A stretch of 64,000 nt of DNA from contig OY978098.1 in assembly GCA_963854735.1 (NCBI GenBank), positions 1,121,501 through 1,185,500 on the forward strand. The letters are read 5' to 3'. Positions within the stretch are counted from its first letter, which is position 1. The number at the start of each line of letters is the position of its first letter. This DNA is from Marvania coccoides. Lineage: Eukaryota; Chlorophyta; Trebouxiophyceae; Chlorellales; Chlorellaceae. Below the pieces are notes generated by a model, which was not told the DNA's origin, did not search any database, and saw only the letters and a program-made list of their open reading frames with translations. Below are positions 43,479 to 54,731 of this stretch, one piece after another. A program made the translations under genes and the position numbers.

Positions 43479-46400
43479 ATGCAAGAGCGAGAGAAGCAGG
43501 CAGCGTCGGTTTTGGCAGGTGCAGCTCGTGCAGGGGGAATTGAGGCCTGTATGGCCCTCTTGCAGTCTGACCGCTTCGTCCAGGGGGTCAACAGGCGAGT
43601 TTTAGTCACACAGATCTGCACACCGCACCGAAACTGGAAAAGATCCGTTTCGTTCAGTTGGATTGTTAGCCCCTATACATTTTCAAATTTCAAACCGTTC
43701 TCTCCCCCCTTTTGTCCCCCAGGCTGGGTCCCACCGGCACTAATGCCCTGCACATTGCCGTCTGGCGCAACAGCCTGGCCCTGGTGGACGCCCTCCTTGC
43801 CGCCGGCGCAGATCCCGACACCACTGACAAGGAATCTGGCTGGACGGCGCTGCACCGCGCGCTGTACGCCGGCCACTTCCGCGTTGCCGCAGCCCTCCTC
43901 GCCGCCAACGCCTCCCTGTCCCAGCCCGACTGGCGAGGCCGCTCCCCCTTGGACCTCATTTCTGCCCAGATGCGGCCATTTTTGCCTGCCAACGGCCCAG
44001 GAGACGTGTTCGCGTGGGGCGCCGGCACCAACTACGCTCTGGGCACGGGATCCACCGAGCCGCAGACCGCGCCAGCCCGCATCGATGCCCTGCACGGCCG
44101 CAAAGTGGTATCGTTGTCTGCAGCAAAGTTCCATTCTGCAGCTGTCACCGAGGACGGCTCGCTGTTCACGTGGGGCTTCGGGCGCGGGGGGCGGCTGGGC
44201 CACGCCGACGCGCACCTGCAAAGTGGCGCGGCGGTGATTGCGCCCCGCAGGGTGGCGGGGTTGGGCCGCCGAGCGGTGGTTGCCGTGGCCGCCGCAAAGC
44301 ACCACACGTTGCTCTGCACGGAGGCTGGGGAGGTGTGGACGATGGGCAGCAACCGCCACGGCCAGCTGGGGCTGTCCGCACCGGACACCCAGGCCGAGCC
44401 GCGCAGAGTTTCGCAGCTCAGGGCTCGTGTGGTTGCCGTTGCCGCTGCCAACAAGCACTCTGTGGCAGTGACTGCCGCGGGAGAGGTGTTCTCGTGGGGG
44501 TGCAACGTGCTGGGACAGTTGGGGTACGGCACCTGCGACTCCTCCTCCAGCTCCACTCCCCGGCTGGTGGAGGCGTTGAAAGGACGGGTGGTCGTTGCCG
44601 CCGCCGCCGCCAAACGCCACACCGTGGCGCTGACCGCCGACGGCGACTTGTTCACGTGGGGCCACCGCGGGGTGTCCCCGCGCAGGGTGGTGCTGGCTGG
44701 GGCGCGCGACGCCGCGCTGGTGGCCGCGAGTGGCGGCGGGCAGGGGCGGCCGCTGAGATTCCACCGCGGCCACGCCGAGGTGGTCCGTCCCACCGCGGTG
44801 GAGGTGTGCGCAGGTGCGGCACACTCATCGGTGTTGACCAGCACCGGCGTGGTGCTGACGTGGCGTTCTGCTGACCCTGCGTTGCTTGTGCAAGAGGTTG
44901 GCGGCGGGCTGGCAGGAAAACGCGCCGTTTCCGTCTCTGCTGGCAAGTACCGCACCGCTGCAGTGACCGAGGACGGTGACGTGTACGCCTGGGAGGGGCG
45001 CTCCGACTTTTTCCCCGCAGAAGGGCGGAGTTCTGGGAGCGGCAGCAAGAAGGCGCCGGGCGGCAGCCGGGGCGGGCTGCCGCAGCCCCCCAAGGGCCGC
45101 CCCATCCCCCCCCGAGGCGGCAGCAGCGGGGATCCGGCGGGGCTGGCTGACGCAGCTGGCAGCTTCGGGTCGTGGGGCTCTTTTGGGCGCCCCTCAAAAG
45201 GCGGGGTGTCCTACATGGAAAGAGCCCACTCTCTGGGCAGGGAAGCGCCGTCCCCGCTCAGCAGAGGCAACCACGCTCCGTACGGGGCCTCCCCTGGGTA
45301 CTCCCCCTCCCCAGCAGCTGCGGCTGCTGCTGCTAGCGGCGGGTTTGCTGATGCTTTTTTGCCAGTAGTCCCTGAGAAGGTGTCAGGGCTCAAACGCGCC
45401 GGCGCGGTGGCGGTGGGAGAGAAGCACTCTCTGGCGCTGCAGCGGTGGGGCGCAGCGCAGCTGGAAGGGATGCCGGCAGTGCCGTGGTTGGTGGAGACGC
45501 CGGCGGAGGCACCGTCTGGCTCTGACGCAGAAGAGGAGGGCGACGAGGGCGAAGGGGAGGAGCAAGAGGGCTCTCATCTGTCCAGGTGAGTGAATCTGGC
45601 ACCCCGAAAAGTTGCGCTGCCTCTTTTCGTTCGTTCGTTCTCCGCTCCATATTGCTATTAATATTTGTATAATTATATTAACACTATTTTTTTGTACTAA
45701 AAAATCAAATTGCAGGGCTGCTGAAGAGGGTGCTTCGAGAGGGCCGCTGTCGCTGCAGCTGCTGTGCGAGGAGGCTGTCGGGCGCATGCTGGTGGATCCC
45801 CGCACCGCGCTGCAGGTGCTGGAGTACGCTGACCTAGCAGGGGCGCCGGTGCTGAGAACATACTGCCTTGCGGTGGCTATTTGTAATCTGGACGCGGTGC
45901 TGGTGGAGGCGCGGGGCGCGTTTGAGGGCTTGCCGCCGCATTTGATGGCGGAGATGGAGCTGGCGTGGAAAACCCACCTCAGATCAGCAGCAGCAGCGGC
46001 GGCACCAGCAGTGGCGGTGTCTCCGCAGCAGCAGCAGCGGCCAATGCAGCAGCCAGCTATGGGGGCTCCCCTGAGGCCGCCCCGTCGCCGCCTACGTCCG
46101 GGCCTGCGCCCCACCGCTGCATCATCAGCGCTGGGAGACTTGGAATACAGCATGTATGAGGAGCCAGAAGCGACGGTTCCGGCTAGCTTGCCGCTGTCAC
46201 CGCCGCCGCTGCGCGCGCAGAGCAGCTTCAAGGACGTCAACGCAGCCGCCAGCGAGCAGGTGGAGGCCCGGCTGCGGCGGTCCCTGGCCAAGAAGCTGCA
46301 GCAGATTGAGCACTTGGAGGCCAAAATGGCAGCGGGCGGGGAGCTGGATGACCAGCAGCGCGCCAAAGTGGCGCAGCGGCCGGTAGTGGCGTCTGGCATG

Positions 46401-47877
46401 GCGGCGCTTGACGCGGGCACGGCGCCGGAGGAGGTAGCGGCGATGCTGCAGGCGGCAGCGGAAGCGGCGGCGGAGCAGGCGCAATCCAGCTCCGTGGGCG
46501 CGCCCTCTGGCACCTCTCCCCCTTCGTTCAGGAGCAAAGAATGGACGGGGGATGCACGGGGAGACAAGCGAGGGGCGCCCAGCAGCAGCGGAAAGGCGAA
46601 AGTGCGGCCTCGGCAGCGCCAGCAGTCGGATCAGTCAGTGCTGGCAGCTGAAGCTTCCACAGCGAGTGTGGGCGCCAGTCCACCGCCTGCAGCAGACAGA
46701 GGAGTGCCCCCACTGTCCCCCTTTGCCGACGCAGCGTTTTCTTCCGCGTCTGCGCCCTCTGGCAGCGGTGCCGCTGCCCCTCCGCCAACACACGTTGTCG
46801 GCTTTGCTGCTGCGCCTGCTGGGGCCCAGCAGCAGCGCAGCGCGGGCGGGAGCCGCTCTGCCACCAAGCCCCCTCGCAAAGGCGCGCTCTCAATGTTTCT
46901 GAGAGGAGAGCTGGACGGGGGAAAGTCAAATGGCGGCGGTGGCATCGGCGGCAAAGAGGGAAAAGACAAGGACACGCAGGGGCCAGCATGGGGAGGCATG
47001 CCTGCGGCTGCACCCCCCGCCACCTCCCTCAAGCAGATACTCGACCGTGAGGCAGCGGCCACAACGCAGCAGCCTGCCACCAGCAGCGCTAACGGTGCTG
47101 CCCCCCTGCTGTCTCGCCAAACCCCCAAAGACAAAGCGATCGCGTCTTCCACCCCCAAACCGTCCAGCAGTGCCCGCGGCATCCCGTTGGCCGCTTTTCT
47201 CACCCCCAAAGGCAGCTCCAGCGCTGCCGATAAGAACCCCACTGCTGCTCCCTGGGGAGGGGTGTCAGGCGCCAGCCCCCCTGTGGCGCGTGCGGCAGCG
47301 CCGGGGCAGCGCGAGCGGCAGCCCTCGCTGCGAGAGATTCAGGAGGAGCAGGAGCTGCGCCGGGCGGAGGCTGCTGCCCCGCCCATTTGGGGGGTCTCTC
47401 CGCCCTCCGCCTCTCGCTTGTTGCAGCAGCACAGCTCCCCCGCTCCAAGGACGTCGGGTAGCCGGGCGGCCGGGCGAGGCAGCGGCAGCGAGGTGAGTCC
47501 TTCTGCTGTCGGAGTTTTAGGGTCTTCCCCTGGGACCAGCGTGGTGCTGGGGTCTTCCCCGTCAGGCAGGGTGTTTTTGGCGCCCCCCCCTCCGCCGCAG
47601 AGCAAGTGGTGAGTTTTTTTTTAAACATAAAATACGCTTATAATAATCCAAGTTTTTCTAAAATCTTGCTTCTTAAAAATGTGTGCCTTTTTTTAATGTT
47701 TATAGGTACGTACCTGAAGAGGAGCAGCGCCGGAAAAAGTCGCTGAAGGACATTCAGACGGAAGAGAGTGCGATGAAGGAGCTCGCCAAGCGGTACGGCG
47801 GTGGCAACGTCAGAATCTCAACAGCGACAAAGCCAAAGAAGGAAAATAAGAAATACGTCCAACAGCAACGCACGTGA
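43479..47877 (+). CDS. Ankyrin-RCC1 IBtk-like protein, 1347 aa
   Basis: Four exons: 43479-43594, 43723-45585, 45716-47608 and 47706-47877. Order: two ankyrin repeats (GTNALHIAVWRNSLALVDAL, GWTALHRALYAGHFRVAAAL), about seven RCC1 blades (GDVFAWGAGTNYALG, GSLFTWGFGRGGRLGH, GEVFSWGCNVLGQLGYG), then half of a BTB-type region (LQVLEYADLAGAPVLRTYCL) without a full BTB core. A long Ser/Pro/Ala/Gln tail follows with short recurring motifs SLREIQEEQEL and SLKDIQTEES; WYVPEEEQRRKKSL ends it. This architecture matches animal IBtk, a cullin-3 adaptor. Intron 1 needs a GC donor (AG|GCGAGT at 43595), the only border keeping NR|LGPTGTNALH in frame. Function is inferred from IBtk; the BTB gap makes a CUL3 role uncertain. 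Confidence 0.86.
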
Positions 47878-48543
47878 AGGGTGTGGTCCCCTTGTGACGA
47901 TAAAGCTGAAGACCGACCTGAATACACCGAACGTTTATTTTTTTAACTGTTTTTGAATAATTTTTTGTACACCCCGAGCTCAAGTTTCCTGTGCCTTTTT
48001 GTACCCCCCCCCCCCCCCCTTTTTTTGCATTAACTGCCTTACTCAGTACTCGTAAAAATATGTTCGATACGCATTGCCCCAATTTTTTGCGCCTCTAAGA
48101 GTAGCTGTTTTGGCTTTTCTGCTTTTGCTGGTTTCTATTTTTGCGTATGAATGGCTGCATGAATGGCTGCCTCTCTTTGCTGGCATTCTCATTAAAAGTA
48201 TACATTATCGAGGAACAAGGAGAGGAGCAGATAGGCCGCCTGCCGCCTTGATTATTTTACTCGGCAGCTTTCTCGTCAAAAAGGTGATTGCAAAGCTCAT
48301 TGGATAAGGAACGCATGTAGAATGCTGTGGACAGTACTTCTCTTTTCTATTTCCCCCTCTCTCTCTCTCTCTCAACTACCTACCAACCCCTCGACCGGTA
48401 AGGGGGAAGTGAATTGGAAGTGATCCCAGAATTAAAAAAACGTTTATAATAATTTGATTTTTTCAAATATTCAATCTACCAAATGCACTCGGAAAGCGTG
48501 ATGTTTGAAGTGGCAAAATATATGGTTAAATAAATCCTTCAAA
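47878..48543. other. Spacer with poly-C tract and CT microsatellite
   Basis: 666 bp between two genes on the same strand. It contains 16 consecutive C at 48004-48019 followed directly by a T run, and (CT)n at about 48357-48373. A hydrophobic stop-free frame at 48074-48307 has no ATG and is not called. Confidence 0.6.
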
Positions 48544-50221
48544 ATGAACGAAAAAATGAACAGCGTGCTCGTGCACCTGGGGCTGCGCTCGAGGGAGCGG
48601 CTCCTGGGGTTCGCATTCATCCTGTCGGTGGCCACCATCTGGGTGATCGCGAGCTTCGCGGTGCAGGGCATCGAATCCTCAGGTGTGCACCCTCTCGTGC
48701 TCACCTTCATCGCGAACTCCCTGTTTGCGCTCTACCTCCCCATCTACTTCATCAACCTGCGGATACGCGGCGACAAGGACACCGCCGACTCCATCCCGGT
48801 GCCCAGCCAGGAGACCGGCTCACTTTTTCCCAGCGGCCTGCAGCGCAGCGACCAACCAGACTCCCCTTTCGCCCACCAGCCCGTCTCCCCGCCCGCTGTT
48901 GATGCTGAGGCGGCCCAGCAGCGCTCCACCCTGGTGCGCAAGACTCGAAAAGAGCTCTTTCATGCGGCCTGCGTGGTTGCCCCGCTGTGGTTTTTGGCTC
49001 AGCTCACCTTCAACGCCTCCCTGCACCTCACCTCCGTCACCTCCAATACCATCCTCTCCTCCGCCTCCGCCCTCTTCACCTTCCTCTTCTCCGTGGCCCT
49101 CCTATCGGAGCAGTTTACGCTGGTGAAGCTCGGCTGCATCGGGGCGCTGGTGGGGGGCACGGCCATGGTCACCCTGGCAGACGCAGGCAGCGAGGAAGGC
49201 GCGCACAGCGTGTTCGGCGACCTGCTGTGCCTGCTTTCTTCTGTAATCTACGGCGCGTACACCGTCGCCATCCGGAAGATGCTGGGCAGTGATGAGGGGG
49301 TGGCGATGTCGCTGTTTTTCGGGTTCATGGGCGCGTTGATCTTCTTCGGGGTGGGGATCCCGCTGCTGGTGGCGCGGTTGGGGGTGGGGGTGGCCCTGGG
49401 CACGCTGACGTGGCCCACCTTTTGGATGGTGATTGCCAAAGGGCTGCTGGACAACGTGCTGTCGGACTACCTGTGGGCCAGAGCCATCCTGCTCGTGGGT
49501 GAGTAGTAGTAGCAGCAGTAGTGTTTCTATGAAATAAAGCAGTCCTTTAACATCGGCAGACCTCCTTCCTAAGTATTTTTTATTCTGTTTTTTTCTTCTT
49601 TATCTCATGGATTGCATCGGCTTGCCTCGAGCATTACTGTGTATCTCATCCGTCTCCACATCTTTCTTCCTTTCTTCCTTTCTTCCTTTCTTCCTTTCTA
49701 CCTAAATTTTCTTGTGCCTTTCATCGTACCTCGCAGGCCCCACTCTGGCCACCTCTGGCCTCTCCATGCAGGTGCCCATCGCCATCGGCCTGGAGGCCCT
49801 CATAGGCCACCCCACGTGGCTGCACTCCCTGGGCACCGCCCTCCTAACTTTCATCGGTGGGGCGGTGGTCCTAGCCGGCTTCTTCACACTGTCCGCATGG
49901 AGCTCCGGCGACGGGCAAGAATTGAAGATGGAGTGGGAGCGGCACGCGGCGTCGCTGCAGGCGGAGCTCAGCGGCGTGGACGTTATGGTGGGCGATGAGG
50001 AGGAGGACGGGAGCGGCAACGTCATGGGCGGCGGCGGCGGAGGCATGGGAGGGAGGAGAGAGCGGGAAGGGTTGGCACTGGTGCCAACTACAGAAGTCGG
50101 GACGCCAGCGACCGCTTCTACGCGGTATGCGGTGGGCGGCAGTGGCCAGGCATGGGGCGGGCCAGCGCAACAGGCGATGTTGGCGCCGCTGCCTCCAGAA
50201 ACAAAATTCTCGCTAGATTGA
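48544..50221 (+). CDS. SLC35F5-like drug/metabolite transporter
   Basis: The DMT superfamily moves nucleotide sugars or other metabolites; SLC35F5 itself has no firmly known substrate. Two exons, 48544-49498 and 49737-50221, give 479 residues. About ten hydrophobic segments are seen, with the F5-type blocks LTFIANSLFALYLPIYF, LTSVTSNTILSSASALFTFL, LLCLLSSVIYGAYTVAIRKM and PTLATSGLSMQVPIAIG. A long hydrophilic loop lies between TM2 and TM3, and the C-terminal 110 residues are Gly/Glu-rich cytosolic sequence. The join gives AILLVGPTLATSG, as in homologues. The intron holds a TTCC/CTTT microsatellite at 49661-49699. Start chosen is MNEKMNSVLVHLG. Confidence 0.88.
49661..49699. repeat. TTCCTTTC microsatellite inside an intron
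   Basis: Perfect tandem CTTCCTTT-type repeats occupy most of the pyrimidine tract upstream of the SLC35F5-like exon 2 acceptor (49737). Length changes here could affect acceptor strength. Confidence 0.85.
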
Positions 50222-50403
50222 TTGGCTTGTAAATGTTATCAATTGGTTGGATTTCAGGTCTCAGTATTTATTGTTTGCTTGTTTAGACGTTGGCTGTATT
50301 GGTTTACTCCCCCCTTTTCTTTCTTTCTTTGTACTTTCTATAATTATTTTCAGCAGATTTCATGAACTGATTAATGATACTTAGTACGTTCTTTAAATTC
50401 TTT

Positions 50404-51787
50404 TTATTTTTCAAGTTCATTTCGGCACTCCAAAAACACAGCATTGGCTGGCCAGCTGAAGCCATCCTGCCCGTGCACCACAGCACCGACGTCAGGCTTC
50501 CCGGCAATGTTTCCAGGGCAAATGACGGCAAACCTCACCCGCGGATGCAGGCTTAATGTCCATGCAAGCTCCGCAATTTCACCGCGGTGTGCTGCAGGTA
50601 GAATCACCGTGCGCAGCCCAGCCCATGCTGCCTTCATCTCCGCTGCGCCATGCTGCTCCTGCAAGCGTACCCACCACTCGCCGGCGTCTTCCGCGCGCTG
50701 CAGCTGGAGGCCAAATGTGGTGGCACTCGCCGCTTCAGCAAACGTAAACTCCCTGCCTGCGGCTTTACAGATTGGGGAGTGCCCTGCACTGCGATCTCCC
50801 ACATCCAAGGTGAAAAAATCCGAAGACAACTCTTCGATGATCGCCCACGAGGCCTCCCCCGGGGCACCAACGCCGCCCACCCCTGCCAACACGTCCTGCG
50901 CTTGCAGCCTGTCGCCTGCCCACTTTAACACGCTGTGCATGCTGACCAGCCCGTAGTCGTGAGCTGCGTGGTAGCGCTGCAGCGCCTTTGCGGATTTACC
51001 CCACCTGCCGCCTTCGCTGCGAATTGCAGCCCGCAAGGCGGCCCTCTGCTGGGCGCTGAGCGGCGCCAGCACTGCCGACGGCGCCACTGCAAGGAGCTCC
51101 ACGTCCTGCGCATCGTCGTCGCTGAAGGCGGAACTGCTTCTGGCGGCTGTGAGCCACGAGGTGCTGAGCTCACCGCCGACCGCCTCTTGAATCCAGGTGG
51201 AAAGGCGAAGCTCCGAGACCGCTAGCGCTTGCAGGCAGTCCAGGTCGCTCTGCACGGCGGGGAAGAGCCGCTCCACGGTGGGGTCATCTAGCTTAGCTGC
51301 TGCTTTGGCAAAAGGGCCTGCGTCATGCAGAATTTTTTCCACGACGCAGTCGGCCCAGCTCTGTTGGCCGTCCACCGCCATGGCTTTGTAGAATTCGCCG
51401 TAGGACTCCAGCACTTGCACAGGAGTGCCCTGTTGTTGTTTTAGGAGAAAAGAAATAAATATTAGACAAGGTTTTTTTTCGCATATTCTCCGCCAGGGAT
51501 CGTACCTTTTGGAGGTGGAAGAGGAGGCCAAGGAAGGCTTTCGCTGGCTTTGACTTGAGTACGCTCTGGTAGAGGAGGATGGAAGCAGCCTGTCGGGTGA
51601 GCTCTTCAGCCTGGCGGGCCGCAGAACGTTCAGGGCTCGCGCCGGCAAGATCAAACCCGATCGCGGTGACCCGGAGGGGGGCTTTTCTTGAGCTGGCCGA
51701 CTGCCGACGGACGAAAACTTGGTTGTTAGCAAATCTAGATGCAACAGGAGCACGGGAGCTTGCTGCGTTGCACATGGAGAGTGCCAT
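50404..51787 (-). CDS. Plastid-targeted protein, possibly DUF815-like N-terminal region
   Basis: Two exons, 51787-51506 and 51429-50404, give 435 residues. The first ~45 residues are Ser/Ala/Arg-rich, a good plastid transit peptide (MCNAASSRAPVASRFANN). The conserved-looking body has ASILLYQSVLKSKPAKAFLG, WADCVVEKILHDAGPFAKAA and YHAAHDYGLVSMHSVLKW. This resembles, from memory, the segment that precedes the AAA module in bacterial/cyanobacterial DUF815 proteins, but no Walker A (GxxxxGK[ST]) or Walker B is present in the second half, so it would be an ATPase-less relative. The family link is tentative and no function is assigned. Confidence 0.65.
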
Positions 51788-52200
51788 AATAGTACAATTC
51801 AATTTATAAACGAAATGCGTGCTTCGAAATTCGCTAAATTGATGAAATTGACAAAGAAATATGAAGATATTTGATGGCGATGCGATGCAAATGCAATCGA
51901 TTCAATCTATCTCATAAGATGCAATTTGCAAAATCGATAAAGAAGCCGATGGGTTGGCCAAAATTATGAGGGGGGCCAACGAAATATTCTTACCAAAACC
52001 GTGCTCCAATATTGATCTTGCAAAGCTCCTCCTCTTTAATTCGAAAAAAATAGAAAAATTCTAGAAGCCGACGAAAGCAGAGAACGCCATCCGAAGTGTC
52101 ATAAATATACATCTTTTTTTATTTTGTGATCACTTTTTTTTTCAAAGCAGCAAAATCTCGAGGGAAAAGACGTCCGGAGTTATCGTGCTCAGGCCACAAC
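51788..52200. other. Divergent spacer
   Basis: AT-rich 413 bp between divergent starts, with ATCGAT-type words around 51875-51945. No gene found. Confidence 0.5.
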
Positions 52201-53190
52201 ATGGCTGCAAATTTAGAGAAAATGGAGGGTACTACTGCTTCGCCGGCAACCGACAACCCCAGCTCCTCTGCTGCACCCCTAAAGGAGGAGGCGGCCACCC
52301 TACCGACCGATGCGCCCTCAGCATCACCCAAAAAGCAGGAGGAGGACAAACACGCAGAGGAGAAGAAAGAAAATGAAAAAGAAAGCAGTGGACCCTCCAC
52401 TGCTCCCTCCGCAGACCCAGCCACTCGCACACTGTTCACCGTGGGGCACAGCACCCGCACCGTCGCTGAGCTGGCTGCGCTGCTGGCTGAGCACGGCGTG
52501 AAGACGCTGGTGGACGTTCGCACAGGGCCCCACTCCCGCACAAATCCGCAGCACAACAAAGAAAACCTGGAGGTGGAGCTGCCGAGGGGGTTCAACATTG
52601 GGTACGTGTGGCTGGGGCAGCGGCTGGGGGGGCTGCGCAAGAAGAATAAGGAGCTGGGCGACATGAACACTGGGTGGCACAACACGAGCTTTCAGGGCTA
52701 TGCAGACCACATGCAGAGCGCGGAGTTTGGTGCGGGGCTGGTGCAGCTGATGGAAGTGGTGCGCAGCACGGCGGAGAGGAGTGGCGGCGGTGGGACGTGC
52801 ATCATGTGTGCCGAGTAAGAAACGCTGTCTACAGTTTCACTTTTTTTTCTTTCTTTTTTTTTTGTATGGCTTTTTCATCGTGGTGGTTTTTCCCGTGTTT
52901 TCATCTTCAGGGTGGTTCACTGGCACTGTCACCGGGGGCTGCTGTGTGACGCGCTGGTGGCTCGCGGCTGGTATGTGCAGCACATCACCAACGCTGGAAA
53001 ACCGACCCTGCCGCACCAACTGGCTAAATTTGCAAAGGTGGAGGGCGAGGGTGGCGACATCCGCATCACGTATCCTCCTTACAGCGAAAAAGATGACGGC
53101 AAGGGAAAGCAGCGCCGCATCGACAGCTTCTTTGGGGGGAAAGCGTCGGCGAAGCGGAAGCAACCGGAAAAAGAAGGAAACGCTGGGTAG
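52201..53190 (+). CDS. DUF488 protein with C-terminal PCNA-interacting (PIP) box
   Basis: Two exons, 52201-52814 and 52911-53190, give 297 residues. Residues ~1-70 are acidic and disordered. The DUF488 core shows [40 protein letters not shown], and [21 protein letters not shown] across the splice, which contains the conserved Cys/His cluster. DUF488 enzymes have no settled activity. The last 30 residues are Lys-rich and hold QRRIDSFF (residues 272-279; 53110-53133), an exact Qxx[ILM]xx[FY][FY] PIP box in a basic, terminal, probably flexible tail. That predicts binding to the sliding clamp. The motif is seen; the PCNA link is inference. Confidence 0.86.
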
Positions 53191-53327
53191 ACTATGGAAA
53201 AACAAAAAAAAGAACGCGCATGCAACAAAACCTGTGTGGTTTCTTTTCGAAGAAATGCCTTCAATCAACTTGCACTAAAAAAACAGTTTCATCATGTTTT
53301 GAACCCCAGATCGAAATTCTCCAGAAT

Positions 53328-54731
53328 TCAAGGCTGGGCGCCCATCATGCCGGTGCCGGTGGTCCCCTGCATGCCCTCCATGCCGGTGGTGCCTTGGGTG
53401 CCCTCCATGCCATTTCCCATCTGCTGGAAGAACATCTGGCCAGCTGCACAGAAGAAAAAATCAAAGGAATAAAATGTTAACTATAAATGCAGTGTGGGAT
53501 TTTTTCATATGCCCGGGGATGCTGGGTTGAAAAAGTATTGACCGACCTTGAGAGGACTGCTGGAAGCAGTTGGACAGCGAGGGGCTGGAGGTGAGCCAAA
53601 ACAAGAAGCCCTGGGCAGAGCCACGGCCGGTCTGGCCTTGACCTGGTACGGTAGTGGTGCCCTCCACGGCGGGGGCCATGTTCTGCTGCAGGGTGGCAAA
53701 CACAGCGGCCTCTGCGCAGAAAAAGAAAAGAGGGAAAATTTGTGAGAAAGCAAGTGCGGAAACGAAATGGTGTAATAGCAAGGAGAAACTTGCCGCTTAG
53801 GGCGGAGCGCAGGGGCTCGGAGCAGCCGATGTTCGCTTGGAGCGCGTCAAGGCCCTAATCAAAATGCAACACGAGGAAAACTCGTCAGTCTGAATGTACA
53901 AGGGAAGGGAAGGGAAGTGAAGTGAAGTGAAAACACATGCGTAAAATGTGGAATTCCTCGCCTGCAGGGTCTCCCACGCCATTACGTCGCCACCAGCGCC
54001 AGACAGGGCCCAATAAATGGCATTGCCTGCGTTGTCGGTGTTCATGCGAGAAATCTGGTCCATAATAGCCAGAGCATAGGCGTTGAAGACCTGCGCAAAC
54101 CCCGGAGTGATGGTTTGCTGCTGCTCGATGGGGGTCGGGAAGGCCTCGCCGATGACCATCGCCAGCTGGCGGGCCTCGCCGCGAGATATGGCATCACTGA
54201 AGGCCGCTGCAACGTAGGCCAGGCCCTGCTCGGGGGTGCCGAGGGCGCCGGAAACCCAGGTCGAGAAGTCTGCGGCCATCGTGAGGGGCAGCATCTGAGC
54301 CGCCTGCATCACTTCTTGGGTTGGCGCGAGGTTCTGGAGGCCGTGTCCAGCAATAAGAACGCCCTCGGGCATAGGAGCGCCCACGAGCACCCCAGGAACC
54401 TGGAGCAGCTTGCGGGTCGCAGGGCTGGCGCCTGTAAAATAAGGAAGAACGAGGCTTGGAGACGAAATGTCAAGGTAGGACGAATGCCAGAAACTCTGTT
54501 TCCCGATCTGCCCCCCCAGGGGAGATCGAGCGTCGGCAGGGATTCAAGTTATTGTCGACGGCATTACAAAAAACATGCCAGTTTCTCCCTTGGTAGCATG
54601 TGAGAGTCTTGGAGGCTTGCCAACTGCAGTTTTAGCCCTCAAATAGGTATGAACAAGCGTAAAAATGGACGAATCGTACCTGCCCAAAGCGGCAGCGCCA
54701 AGAGCGTCAGGAACGCCAGCACCTTCACCAT
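53328..54731 (-). CDS. Secreted or ER-lumen protein, Ala/Gln/Gly/Met-rich, unrecognised
   Basis: Five exons: 54731-54680, 54431-53962, 53854-53794, 53711-53547 and 53443-53328, giving 287 residues. The first 20 residues are a clean signal peptide (MVKVLAFLTLLALPLWAG). The middle is helical and neutral (QNLAPTQEVMQAAQMLPLTM, AFSDAISRGEARQLAMVIGE) with a few Cys residues. The C-terminus has tandem MEGTQGTTG / MEGMQGTTG repeats. Intron 3 uses a GC donor (GCG|GCAAGT at 53793), the only one that keeps the frame. Intron 2 uses either a GC donor (CAG|GCGAGG, 53961) or a GT donor at 53985; both are phase 0. Intron 2 contains GGGAA/GTGAA tandem repeats at 53900-53931. No family recognised. Confidence 0.72.

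Noticed and set aside
48074..48307. Hydrophobic 77-residue frame after the IBtk-like gene
   Set aside because: No ATG, AT-rich third positions and a location in the 3' flank; not supported as a gene.
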